A DNA stretch of 64,000 nt from Desmodus rotundus (taxonomy: Eukaryota; Chordata; Mammalia; Chiroptera; Phyllostomidae), in contig NC_071393.1 in assembly GCF_022682495.2 (NCBI RefSeq), positions 101,359,010 to 101,423,009 of the forward strand, read 5' to 3'. Position 1 is the stretch's first letter; each line of letters begins with the position of its first letter. The position numbers and the translations under genes are program-made. This document shows positions 21,501-31,540 of the stretch, piece by piece. The notes under the pieces are model-generated. The model saw only the letters and a list, made by a program, of their open reading frames with translations, did not search any database and was not told the origin of the DNA.

Positions 21501-22734
21501 ATCCATCTTGAAGGCTTATGCTTTTAACCGCTTCCTTGTTTTGAGAAGCCAAAACAGCAATAGAGTAAAGACAATCAGCTCATGGTACACATATATATAT
21601 GATATCCTTGCAAGATTTGAAGGTATTTGTCTAATGTTATTTGTTGTAATAGTTTTCCAACCCCTTCATACCCATTCTAAATAAGTGTTTATTTGCAAGA
21701 TAAGAGCACAACTACTTCAAGTATTTTGTGAGTTTTTCTGGGTTTTCAAATATTGCTCCCACTACCTCCAAGGAAAGACAGAAGAATTATTTGAGGCTTA
21801 GCATCTGTAGAAACTGCTACTCTTTGTTCCCAGTGACAAATATCACGTTTATGGAAGATATAAGCTGAGTTCCTCCTTCTTTAATAGTAAACGTCTACTG
21901 AAAAGCTAACATTCCTAAGAGTAAAATGTATATAGAAGTTTACAGTCCCTATTTTTCTATAATAATAGCTATATCATATCAATACCAGTCAAACAAAGCT
22001 ATAAAAATAGTAGAATAACAGAGAATGAAATAATGACTCTCTTCCAACCCTCAGTTATTATTATTTTAATCCTAATACGTGACTTTTCTTTCTTATTCTG
22101 TCCATCATGTCAATCATTCTCTCTGAATCTCTTTTGTTCTTTCTTCTTTCCTAAAACTCATCACAAGAATATCTACCTGTCAAGCTCTCACCCCTTCCAC
22201 CAGCCTTGTAATCGCCCACCCCAATTTCTACATGAAGTTTACCAGCCCCTCCCTTAATGTTTTTCTTCCGTGAGATGAATTTCCAAATTCTCCTTTGTAC
22301 TTGACTTTGTATGAAAATGCAAGCATGTAAGATTTACCATTCTGCTTAGCAGGCTCTCTTTCCATCTCTTCTGGGGCTTGATGGTGAAGCTGAAAATCCC
22401 CCAGCTGAAACAGCAACAGATGGAAGTTTTCGAAGACATATCCAAATCTCCCAGTTCAACCCAAAACACAACAGCTTTCAAATGTGCTACATTATGGCGG
22501 AGAAGGAGTTTCCACAGCCTGACCCACCTTTCTAAAAGGGCCCTTTCAGCTGCCTCTGTGATGTATTAGCCAAATGACTGGATTTAATAAAAGCCTTTCA
22601 CAATAGGGAGAGCCCATGTGCACATGAATCTTCCCTCAGGCCAGTTTACACTAGCAAGTGTCCATGTCATGGGGCATCTCCCCACTCAAGGTTTATGGAG
22701 GAGGGCACAGAAAATACAATGTGGCAGAGCAGTG
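21501..22734. other. Unrecognised non-coding stretch
   Basis: AT-rich sequence without recognisable repeat or exon. An ATATATAT run lies at 21591-21600 and a polypyrimidine stretch at about 22080-22160. Confidence 0.4.
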
Positions 22735-22985
22735 GGAAGAGGTAGGGCCTGGTGGTTAAGAACAAAGACCTTGGGACCCCAGTGTGGCACAGAATAGTTT
22801 GTGTGATCCTGGGCAAATTAACTTCTCCAAGCGACATCTGTAAAACGGGGCTATGCATAGTACCTCATTTGTCATTTTCTTGTGACAAAGATAGTCATAA
22901 TTTGACAAGATAGTACAAAAAGCACTCAACACTCTTGTGGTACCATGCTCGATAAGTGGTTCCTTCCATTATTGTTGTTTTATTG
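22735..22985 (+). mobile_element. MIR SINE relic
   Basis: CTGGTGGTTAAGAACAAAGAC, GTGATCCTGGGCAAATTAAC, TCTGTAAAACGGGGC and ATAGTACCTCATTT follow the MIR order in plus orientation, ending near CGATAAGTGGTT. Confidence 0.85.
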
Positions 22986-25379
22986 GCTATAACATCATCA
23001 GACCAGGCAGCTTCTCATCACAGCAAAGGAATGTAGGCCAACAGGTATATTGTCAGGCCTCCCTCCTAAATAACCCAAATTTATACCAGATGAATTAAGT
23101 GGGGAAAAAAATGAAAAAATAATAAACAAAAGACCTTTTAAATGTGTTTCCAATATTAATGGTCTAGAAGCAGAAAGAAAGAAAGAAAAGGACAGACAGC
23201 ACAGATGAGGTTTGCATCTCTCCCAGGTTTCAACATAAACTCTCAAGGCTTTGGAAAAGACCCACCCATCAGTTCTTCAAAGTCCTTTCTCCCCCAGAGA
23301 AGAGAGATAATGACCGGCCCCAAAACACAGAGACGAAGTTCAGAACTCGGGCCTTCGCATTGAGGTGGCCATTTCCAGGTCAGCAGTGTTGACCTGTCTG
23401 CAGAGCTGCTGCTGGTGGAGCCACTGAGAGAGGGACCCGAGGGATCCACATGCTCACTTTCCGTCCTGTGTGCCCTCACACCACAGGGAATGACTGAAGA
23501 CAGGGGTGGGGGACAAACTTCATCAACACCACCAAACGGGTACTTCTGATGGCCACCAGCTGTCCTCAGTGGGAGAGAAGAACCTTTCCAAGACTCAGAG
23601 TAACCTCACTGAAAGGTTGTTCAAAAGGCATATTGTTCAGAACAGACAAAACAAGCTCAGAAGTGCAGTAGAACGGGCCAGTGCTGGTGCCGAGACCAGA
23701 GCTGCAGAATGCCTGCCACTGTGCTCGTTGTAAACCCAATTTCCTGGGGGCCAGAAAACTCAGCAGCTTCTCCATCCTGACACCCAAGGTGCCAGAGTTG
23801 TTGGATGTACATTGGCATAAGCTATTGTGTTCATCATTTGTGAATGAGGCTGAAAGAAGACAGCTGGACCCTCCTATGAATTGTCCCTGGCTTAGTAATA
23901 GATAACACTTGCCTTAGTGTACGCTTTACAATTTCACCTGTATGGAAGAGGACATCAGCCACGTGCCTCACTTACCTAAAAACCAAGCATTGTCCCCCCT
24001 GCGGAAGTTTAATTATTCTGTAAAATATTGGTTATTTTATTAACATGAAGTATCTTTTTCACCAGCAATGATTTTCAAAGGCTTCAAAGATCTGAAACCA
24101 TTGTCGGAGGTAAAACTCTGATTCGACTGCTTCCCCCGTCTCCTTTTTATGAAATAGCTGCTTAGAAATCCTCATAGAGCCCACGCTCATTTACATTGCA
24201 AACCACACGGAGCAAGTCCCTTGCTTCTTTCTCTCGCCTCATGGAGCGACCTGGTGCCTGGCAAACGTTTCTCCTTTTATAACTACTTGAGCATGGCAGG
24301 CTCTTCCTATTAGCTACATTACATCACCATTATCAAAGACGAAAGGAAATTAATTTTGTTTTTCAAGGTCTTGGCAATAAGTCGGTTCTTTACTTCATCA
24401 GACATCTGCTGTTTTTCTACGTGTGTCATTTGCGAAGCTGAGTTTTCCTTAGGACTTTATTCTCTTAACAATTTATCACACAACAGTGTTTACCAGGGAA
24501 CTTGTGCCGATGGATTTTTCCCTCTCCCGGCAAAAAGTGTAACATTAACTTAAAGCCAATATCATCATCTATATTTCATTCTCAAATAGTTTTCTGGGCT
24601 TAAAAAAAAATAAAAGCCAACAAGACTGTCAAAAAAAAATAACCACTTACGGTCTCAGGCTGAAATGTATTGCCGGCGCAACTCCACTTTGTTTTAACAG
24701 ATGGGCCTTTATCAGCAAATTATGTGGGCAGTTCACCAACTTCCCGCAGGACGGAGGAGTGCTTCCATTTACTTGGGCTCTTATCTGTTCACTTAAAGCC
24801 ACATTTGACCACAAAATTCTAGGGGTTTTTTTCATATATTGATACATAGGATAAACTACAGAGAATCTTCTGTTCTCTAACAATTAGCCATTCCTTGGCT
24901 GATTGATAGGCCCTTAGCCTTACTGCACATCAGCGGGGAAAATAATTGCTAGTTCATATAGATGCATTGGCTTGTCCAAGGTGCTCTGCCTTTACTCCTT
25001 TGCCGAACGTAATAAGGGCCTCTGATAAAGCTCTTTATAACATTTATTTTGATGAATGATCCTTCTGCAGTCTTTCACTGTTCCTCTCACTTTCTCCAGC
25101 TGTGACTAACTCCTAGTAGCCTTGATTCTGTGGGTCAACGCAGGAGCAAAATTCATGTGAGGCTACTGTCCCAGACAAGGGCCAGCAGCTCAGGAACAGG
25201 GTGTGCAGAGAATCTGAAAAACGACTTCAAGGAATATTGGAGAGAACCTCAATCTGCCACATGCTTCATGTATAGACCTGTGTTTTTCTGTTTGCATTTT
25301 TTATTGAGGAGATTCATGCCAAAAAAAAGAGATGAATGATTACTCTTAAAATTTTATTTTACCATGAAAATTACTTTCA
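22986..25379. other. Long repeat-free stretch, candidate regulatory DNA
   Basis: Almost 2.4 kb without a repeat I recognise, in a window otherwise crowded with them. From 24000 to 25100 it is rich in transcription-factor-like words: TTTATAAC, AATTAATTTTG, CTTATCTG (GATA), TGATTGAT (PBX/MEIS type), ATAATTGCT and CTTTATAACATTTATT. No exon with plausible splice sites and domain was found. Absence of repeats plus motif content suggests a conserved non-coding region, but conservation cannot be seen from one sequence. Confidence 0.35.
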
Positions 25380-25380
25380 C

Positions 25381-25465
25381 CTTTCCTTGTTGCAATTTGC
25401 CATAATCATTTCCACAAGAATCAAATCCCTAGGCCTCAGTTTCTCTAAATCTATAAAAGGAGAAG
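25381..25465. repeat. Dispersed 85-bp repeat, copy A
   Basis: This stretch matches 28121-28206 at about 85% by eye, over sequence including CCTTGTTG-AATTTG, AAGAATCAAATCC and GCCTCAGTTT. The last third resembles a MIR core, but the first half does not, so shared MIR ancestry alone does not explain it. MER5-like sequence follows directly. Confidence 0.55.
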
Positions 25466-25660
25466 GTTGCACTAGCCCCAAAGTGGAGTGTTCGTGAGAA
25501 ACACCTGGGGAGCTTGCTCAATATGCAGAATCCTGAGCTGCGCTCCCAGCAACTCTGACCCAGTACTGTTGAAGTGGGACCCAGGAAGATTCTGCTGTCG
25601 ACTCACCATTGGTGAGTCTAACGCAGACGGTCCATGGGCCACACTCTGAGGATACCCTGA
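25466..25660 (+). mobile_element. MER5A-like hAT relic
   Basis: AAACACCTGGGGAGCTTGCT, CAATATGCAGAATCCTGAGC, TGGGACCCAGGAAGATTCTG and AGTCTAACGCAGACGGTCC resemble MER5A/MER5A1. Non-coding. Confidence 0.6.
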
Positions 25661-25663
25661 ACA

Positions 25664-26160
25664 AAACGGTTTTTTTGCACTTCAGTTGTAATAAAACAAC
25701 TGAAATAATAAAACATAACCTTAGCTGGAGTGGCTCAGTGGATTGAGCACCAGCCTGTGAGCCAAAAGATCGCTGGTTTGCTTCCCAGCCAGGGCTCATG
25801 CCTCAGCTGCAGGCCAGGCCCTCAGCTGGGGGCATGCGAGAGGCAGCCGATGCATGTTCCTCTCACACATCAATGTTTGCCTCCCTCCCTTCCCCTCTCT
25901 CTATAAATAAATAAACAAAACCTTTAAAAAAGTAAATAATAAAGAATAATATGCTGAAAATGTTACATATTTTCTTCCATCTTCAATATTAAAGTGGCTA
26001 CACAAAAATTCACCAATTTTGATTTTTTTTAAATGCACACTGATATGACAGCTGTCACAATACAGCCTAACAGAATTGTTTTGAATGAAGTTAAAGGCAA
26101 CTGAGTGCTAATATAGCCATCTTATGGGGAAAAATCAAAGAAACTTTTTGGCCAACCCAG
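25664..26160 (-). mobile_element. Mariner DNA transposon fragment, split by a VES
   Basis: The right edge AACTTTTTGGCCAACCCAG is a mariner terminal repeat followed by TA at 26161-26162. Going left, CTTATGGGGAAAAATC, AATACAGCCTAACAGAATTG, ATGACAGCTGTCACAAT and TTCACCAATTTTGATTTTTT follow the reverse complement of a mariner 5' region known from cattle and other mammals. The part at 25664-25702 continues it beyond an inserted VES SINE (25719-25933). The other terminal repeat is absent, so the element is truncated or internally deleted, with no intact transposase frame. Confidence 0.75.
25719..25933 (+). mobile_element. VES SINE inside mariner
   Basis: A complete VES SINE with CCTTAGCTGGAGTGGCTCAG at the head, CCCAGCCAGGGCTCATGCC in place of the usual CAGTCAGGGCAC, GGCCAGGCCCTCAGCTGGGG, GAGAGGCAGCCGATGCATG and an AATAAATAAAC tail. 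The 16-base flanks at 25703-25718 (AAATAATAAAACATAA) and 25934-25949 (AAATAATAAAGAATAA) are target-site duplications with two differences. The insertion splits the mariner element and is therefore younger. Confidence 0.9.
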
Positions 26161-26754
26161 TACATTTAGTGGCAAACCTACCTCCCAGTGGGTGCTTGCC
26201 TCGTTAGCACCTCCACTGTTGGGTTCTACTCAGTGAACAGAGCAAACCCAGCTCCAGTGGGGGGCTTGAGGCTGAGCTCAGCATGGATGGCAGCTCTGCC
26301 CTCCAAGTACTGAGCATATGAGCTGAGCCTTGCCCAGCCAGCGGGCCCCTCCCAGCAGCAGAGACCAGGGGCTCTTCAAAATGCTATATCCTTTGGTGTT
26401 CAAAGAGAGTTTAAAACAGGAGACACTTCAATTTTCAAGGTTAAGTGCAGAAACCTTTCATTTAAAAGGCACGCAGTGATTTTGGGATCACCTATGATTT
26501 TTTATTTACTATATGACAAGTCTTCTCCAGTAGCACAGTGAGAGATTGTGTCAGGATGAAGTTAGAAAACTGATTCCGACCCACATGACAGATGAACCAC
26601 AACTGAGTGTGGAACTTTTCAAAACCACTCATCTTAACCTGAGGCCTCACAAATGAAAACCAGGAAAAAGGCATGGCTGGTATGACCCAGAGCCCAGTGC
26701 TCCCAAGTGCTGACAGCATTTACAGGGAGCTGTGCGGAGAAGGGTCCAGCTTAT
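26161..26754. other. Unrecognised non-coding stretch
   Basis: No exon or named repeat. It begins just outside the mariner end at its TA target. Confidence 0.4.
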
Positions 26755-26868
26755 GCGCACGTTGAAGTCAGAGACCGAGGCTCATCACAACTCCTTGTGC
26801 GGCCTTAGCCCAGCTACTGCGCTTCTCTGAGTCTCAGTTTACTCATGTGTACAACGCGGCTCCACAGT
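26755..26868 (+). mobile_element. MIR SINE relic
   Basis: GTTGAAGTCAGAGACCGAGG, CCCAGCTACTGCGCTTCTCT and GAGTCTCAGTTTACTCATG is MIR in plus orientation, cut off by the Tigger insertion at 26871. Confidence 0.65.
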
Positions 26869-26870
26869 TA

Positions 26871-27513
26871 CAGTAGTCCACCCCCAATCCACAATTTCAT
26901 TTTCCAGTTTCAGGTACCAGCGGTCAACCGTGGTCCAAAATATTTAATGGACACGTCCAGATATAAAACATTAAACGTTTTAAATTATGCACCTTTTTGA
27001 ATAGCATGATGAAATCTCACACTGTCCTGCTCCATCCCATCCTGGACACGAGTCATCCCTTTGTCCAGCACATCCACGCTCCATACACTTCCCACCCATG
27101 TGTCTCTTAGTAGCTGTCTTGGTTATCAGAGTGACTGTCACAGCATCCCAGTGCCTGTGTCCAAGTAACCTGTATTTTCCTTAACAACAGAGGGGTGATG
27201 CTGGCAGTTCAGATGCACCAAAGAGAAGCCGTAAAGTGCTTCCTGTCAGTGAAAAGTGAGTACAGTACAATAAAGTATTTTGAGAGAGAGATCCCATTCA
27301 TATAACTTTTATTATAGGTATTGTTATAATTGTTCTATTTTATTATTTGTGTTGTTAATCTCTTACTGTGCCTAATTTATAAACTAAACTCTATCATAGG
27401 TATGTATGTATAAGAAAAACAGAGTATATGTATAGGGTTCGGTACTATCCATGGTCTCAGGCATCCACTGGGAGTCTTGGAGCGTATCGCCCACAGATAA
27501 GGGGTAACTGCTA
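26871..27513 (+). mobile_element. Tigger-type DNA transposon, internally deleted
   Basis: Left terminus CAGTAGTCCACCCCCAATCC and right terminus CACAGATAAGGGGTAACTGC are the degenerate inverted ends of a Tigger (pogo/Tc1-mariner superfamily) element, with TA at 26869-26870 and 27514-27515 as the target duplication. Between them the 5' leader is followed near 27190-27255 by a remnant of the transposase N-terminus (reading SSDAPKRSRKVLPVSEK). The sequence then jumps to AT-rich filler and the 3' end, so nearly all of the transposase is gone. Confidence 0.85.
27195..27252 (+). pseudogene. Tigger transposase N-terminal remnant
   Basis: About 19 codons still read like the start of a Tigger1-class transposase, including KRSRKVLPVSEK, the start of the CENP-B-like helix-turn-helix DNA-binding domain. 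An in-frame TGA follows at once and the catalytic domain is missing. It cannot encode a transposase. Confidence 0.65.
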
Positions 27514-27515
27514 TA

Positions 27516-28087
27516 CTCATCAAATCTTTTCTGAGTGCCTGGAGTGAGCCAGTAACTAGATAGTGAGCTCAAGCAGTGAACAAAGCAGGCAAAATCCCTG
27601 CCCTCAGAGGAGCACAGACAAAGAAAGAAATAGAACTGCAATGTCAGATAGTGGTAATTCGATACACGCCATGATAAAATATGAAGCAGAGTAAGAAGTG
27701 AGAGAGTAGCGGGCTGCTACTTCAGGTAAGGTGGTCAGGGATGGCCTCTCTGAAGAGAGAACACTTGAACAGGGGCCAGAATAACGTGAGGAAGAAGCCT
27801 CGTAATATTTGGGCAAAAAGTCCAGCAGCAGGAGCTAAGCACAGGTGCAAAGGCCCTGCGGCAGGAGCATTGGAGGAATGGTCAGTGGTAGCAAGGAGGC
27901 TTAAAGAAAGGGTTGAGGGGAGAGTGGTAGGAAAATAGGTCAAAGAGGGTCTGAGAGGGAACACTTTGAGTCTCACTTCTTATATCGATGAGGAGCCATT
28001 AGACGTTCTGACAGCATAGGCTGGTAGGTACGTGTGTGAGAAGATCGTTCCAGCTACTATTTAAAAATGAGACTGTATGAGAGGGAG
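27516..28087 (-). mobile_element. L2 LINE body, first part
   Basis: A long reverse-orientation L2: GAACAAAGCAGGCAAAATCC, CTGCCCTCAGAGGAGC, GGTGGTCAGGGATGGCCTCT, GTGCAAAGGCCCTGCGGCAG, AGGTCAAAGAGGGTC and GAGCCATTAGACGTTCTGAC occur in the correct order. It continues at 28570 beyond an LTR-like insertion. Confidence 0.85.
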
Positions 28088-28560
28088 GGGATTATATCAG
28101 TCAGGGTAGGCCAGGTCATCCTTCCCTTGTTGTAATTTGACATAATAATTTCTATAAGAATCAAATCCTTAAGCCTCAGTTTCCTTAAAACCTATAAAAT
28201 GAGAAGATAATAAACAACTACAAAATCTTAGTGGCTTATAAAAGCAAAGGATACCTCTTACTCACACTCCATGCCTACTGGAAGTTAGCAGGAGTCCCGC
28301 CTCTCCTCACTCAGGAACCCAGGGATGGACCGGCCTCTGTCTGACTCATGGCAGATCATCGTGACAGAAGGAAAGGGGGGCACACAGCACATGCACAGGC
28401 TCTGAAGTGTCAGTCTGGGAGTGACATGCGCCGCGTCCACTCACATTTCACTGGCCAGATGGTTGATCAGATCTAACTTCAAAGGCAGTGGGAAAGTACG
28501 ATCCTACCATGTGCCTGCAAGACGGAATAATGGGTAAACAACACTGACCAATACCCCACA
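28088..28560 (+). mobile_element. LTR-like element inserted in L2, class uncertain
   Basis: TATATCAGTCAGGGTAGGCC, AAATCTTAGTGGCTTATAAA, TCATGGCAGATCATCGTGAC, TTTCACTGGCCAGATGG and AAGTACGATCCTACCATGTG match a familiar mammalian repeat I take to be LTR-derived. Its own sequence is interrupted at 28121-28206 by copy B of the 85-bp dispersed repeat. No viral genes are present. Confidence 0.5.
28121..28206. repeat. Dispersed 85-bp repeat, copy B
   Basis: Near-copy of 25381-25465, with about twelve substitutions and one single-base gap by eye. It sits where the surrounding LTR-like repeat should read on without a break, as if it had been inserted or duplicated into that element. Confidence 0.55.
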
Positions 28561-28569
28561 GACCAGAAG

Positions 28570-28738
28570 AAAGCAAAGAGACAGATTAGGAGGCTATTAC
28601 AGTAATCCAGGCAAGAGATGAGAACAGCTCAGCCCAGACAGTCACAGGAGAAGTCTTAGGAAACAGATGCAGAATATATTTTGAAGTCCGACACAAGATT
28701 TGCTGATGGATTGATGTGGAAGAATCATAACCACTGCA
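28570..28738 (-). mobile_element. L2 LINE body, second part
   Basis: AGATTAGGAGGCTATTACAG, TAATCCAGGCAAGAGATGAG, AATATATTTTGAAGTCCGAC and GATTTGCTGATGGATTGATG with TGG continue the reverse-complement L2 after the LTR-like insertion, which confirms that both L2 parts are one element. Confidence 0.85.
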
Positions 28739-28739
28739 T

Positions 28740-29070
28740 AGTACATTTATTTTGGTGCAGATTAAATGAGATGATGTAGCCCTGGCTGATGTGGCTCAGG
28801 GGACTGAGTGCCAGTCTGCAAACCAAGGGTCATTGGTTCGATTCCCAGTCAGGGCACTTGCCTGGGTTGCAGGCCAGGTGCCCAGTAGGGGGCTCATGAG
28901 AGGCAACCACACATTGATGTTTCTCTCCCTGTCTTTCTCCTTCCCTTCCCCTCTCTAAAGACAACTAAATAAAATCTTTAAAAAAATAAATGAGATGATG
29001 TATATGAAGTTCTTACCCAGTGCCAGACACCCTGTAACCCTCAACAATGGTGATTATTATTATTGTAGTT
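28740..29070 (+). mobile_element. MIR SINE relic split by a VES
   Basis: GTGCAGATTAAATGAGATGATG before 28779 and AGTTCTTACCCAGTGCCAGA, CACCCTGTAACCCTCAACAA, TGGTGATTATTATTATTG after 28986 form the 3' half of a MIR, interrupted by the VES SINE. Confidence 0.75.
28779..28986 (+). mobile_element. VES SINE with perfect target duplication
   Basis: The best-preserved VES in the window: head CCCTGGCTGATGTGGCTCAG, B box GGTTCGATTCCC, AGTCAGGGCACTTGCCTGGG, GCCCAGTAGGGGGC, GAGAGGCAACCACACATTG and an AAATAAAATC tail. The 16-base sequence TAAATGAGATGATGTA occurs exactly at 28763-28778 and 28987-29002, which fixes both edges. A CTCF-core-like motif lies at 28882-28893. Confidence 0.95.
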
Positions 29071-31320
29071 CTAGATTGAAGAGGTGCTTATGATAACAGA
29101 ACAGAACAGTTTAATTTTGGACCATACTATTTTCCAAAAAAAAAAAAAAATAGTTGCTTTAGTCTTAGACACTATTGCATGTGCGTGCACACACACACAG
29201 TTTCCAGAAATAATTATAGTAGTTGTCATCAACTTGACTTTAAGTGGTATTCACCTCTTGAGAAACTTCCTAAAAAAAAAGAAAGAAACTTCCTAATAAT
29301 GAGTTGATTTTCTTAGTAACTGCAGAGAACCTTTTGTTCCTATCGACACATGTTAGGGACCCAGAAAGCAGTCCGCATAAAGTCAGGAAGCCCCAGCCGT
29401 TCGGCTCAGATGTTGTAGATTAATAGGCATTCGATTTAGGAATGTGAAATGAACTGATAAGAAAAGCTGTACGTACCAATGACATTCAGGAATGAAAACT
29501 GACAGATCACCTGCTTTAGAAGATTTGATTCTTCAGATTTCACGAAGGGGGAAAAAAGACCTTTAGTGACATGTGCTCTCTTATGGCTTACATTAAACAA
29601 TTTAATATATAACATGAGGGAGAGAACATGATATAAACAATATATCCAGGAGGAAAAATAAATGACCTCAGTCCCGAGAGGCACTGTTAGGCACTGGTAC
29701 TATTCATGTACATTAGAAGGAATGATGTATCAGTTTTACTTCTAATCAGTATCTAAATATATCACCGTCGGTTCCTGGAGTGCATTACACTATCTCACAA
29801 TGCATGCTCACATTTTACATTAATGTGGAAAGTATCCATCTGTTATCAGGCAGAACTTAATTCTATACTGAAAAATGAGGTGTCTGCTGGGTACACTTCT
29901 ATTTTAAGGTTTAAAGTCATTGAGAAACCAAACCTAAAATAGAACTTTGCAACTCAACCGTGCTGGTTTTTATGCCGTGGACGTGCAGAGATAACGGTTT
30001 GCTGGGTGTCTGACTCAGAGCGGTGACCTATATGTTTTGGGTGCCTCTGGCTTCAAACTCTGCCTTGGGGCATCTATCCCAGTGGCTCTGTAAAATTCTT
30101 AAAAATATGTTAGAACAAATTTTTAAATGAACACAGTATATGTGGCTACCTCTGAGTTAATCGTCCCCATAAACCAGCAAACTATCCCAGAAAATGCCAG
30201 CTTCAGCCATGCACCCAGCCCACTGTGGACGTGTCATAAGCTGGGTCTGACAGGTTTTCTGAGCATCTTCTCTGTGCCTGAGACGTAAGTGCCATGTGAA
30301 ATAACAAAATATGTGCAACCGTGTCTGGTCTCAAACTCCTCAGAGCAGTTGAGGATTCAGTTGACCTCGGATGAGTGTAAGTGATGGAAACACAACTTGA
30401 TGTATGTAGTTCAACCAAAACACAGAACAAGTGGAGGGGAAGTGAGAACTGATTGGCTCACCTGCCTAAATCATGGGGCAGGTGTGGAGCTGGCCTTAGG
30501 GACAGAGAAATGAAATGCTCGAGTGCTTTGTTTCCATGTGTCACGCCTGTGTGTCAGCATCATTCCTTAGGTCTGGGCTTCCCAGAAAACACAACCCTGG
30601 CACCTCCAGATTCACATCTTCACTACCTAGGCATCAGAAAGAAAAGGACCCTTCCCCGGTGGTTCAAGGAAGTGGTGCCGATTTCCATGGTGTAAATACT
30701 TCCACCCTGGCCGGCATCGAGCTACCACCCTGAGGTCATTGATTAGGGAGGGAGGAAAAGCGGTGCACAGGGGGCTCTCCTGAGCCTGGCCGAGCAGGTG
30801 CGAGCCAGCTCCAGCACAGCACTGAGCACACTACACCTTCCATGTCCACCTACAAAATCCTGAATTATACCTGGCCTCTGCTTTCCAGTGATGTTGCAGA
30901 GGAGACAGAGAAGGAAATCAATTTCAACACAGTGTGGCAACTGCTATAATACAGGCACGGACAGAGATGATCCACAGTGTGTGTGTGGGGCAGGGGCAGG
31001 GGGGCAGATCGTGATCCCCACTGCCTGGGCTGCAGTTGGGCCCTCACAGGAGGCTTCACAGAGACAGATGCCTTTACGCTCGAAAACACGTTCACCAGAC
31101 TCACAAGTGTGGTGGGGGAAGGGTGTGCAGAGGAAACACTCTGCACAAAGACCCACAGGAATGCAGCAGAAGCGGGTGGGGGTGGAAGGAACTCTGAGAG
31201 TGGCTGGAGGGAAGGTCCAAGAAGCTGTGAGTCACATGTCAGGCTTGGAGTTGAACTGGAGGTGGGTCATGTGGGCTCCGGATGCCTTCTAAGAAATTTG
31301 GATTTTTATCCTATCGGCCA
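29071..31320. other. Unrecognised non-coding stretch
   Basis: An A-run lies at 29137-29150 and a short CA run at 29190-29200. The block at about 30390-30750 has the look of an old LTR or LINE relic (GAACTGATTGGCTCACCTGC) but is not assignable. G-runs at 30987-31004 fall short of four tracts. Frames at 30865-31342 overlap on three registers and are not credited. Confidence 0.35.
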
Positions 31321-31540
31321 GGGGCTTTCAACCTGTTTTTAGTAGCAGGAACCCTTTTACTATGAAAACGTCAGGTATGTTTTCAATTTATAAAACAAAT
31401 AAACATCTTATGTCGTTAGTGCTCGCTCACTGTATTAAAAATAAAGGTGACTGTGTTATATTGGATGAGAATATGAGTTTGTGAACTGGTGGTGTCTTAA
31501 GTATAAAAATTTGGTTTATAGAACATTTGAGAGTTTATGT
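31321..31540 (+). mobile_element. Possible hAT-type relic
   Basis: CAGGGGCTTTCAACCTGTTT, TTAGTAGCAGGAACCCTTTT resembles the start of a common hAT non-autonomous element. The right end is not identifiable. Confidence 0.35.

Noticed and set aside
28779..28860. tRNA gene
   Set aside because: The A and B box-like sequences belong to a tRNA-derived VES SINE with target duplications; no cloverleaf with an acceptor stem is apparent.
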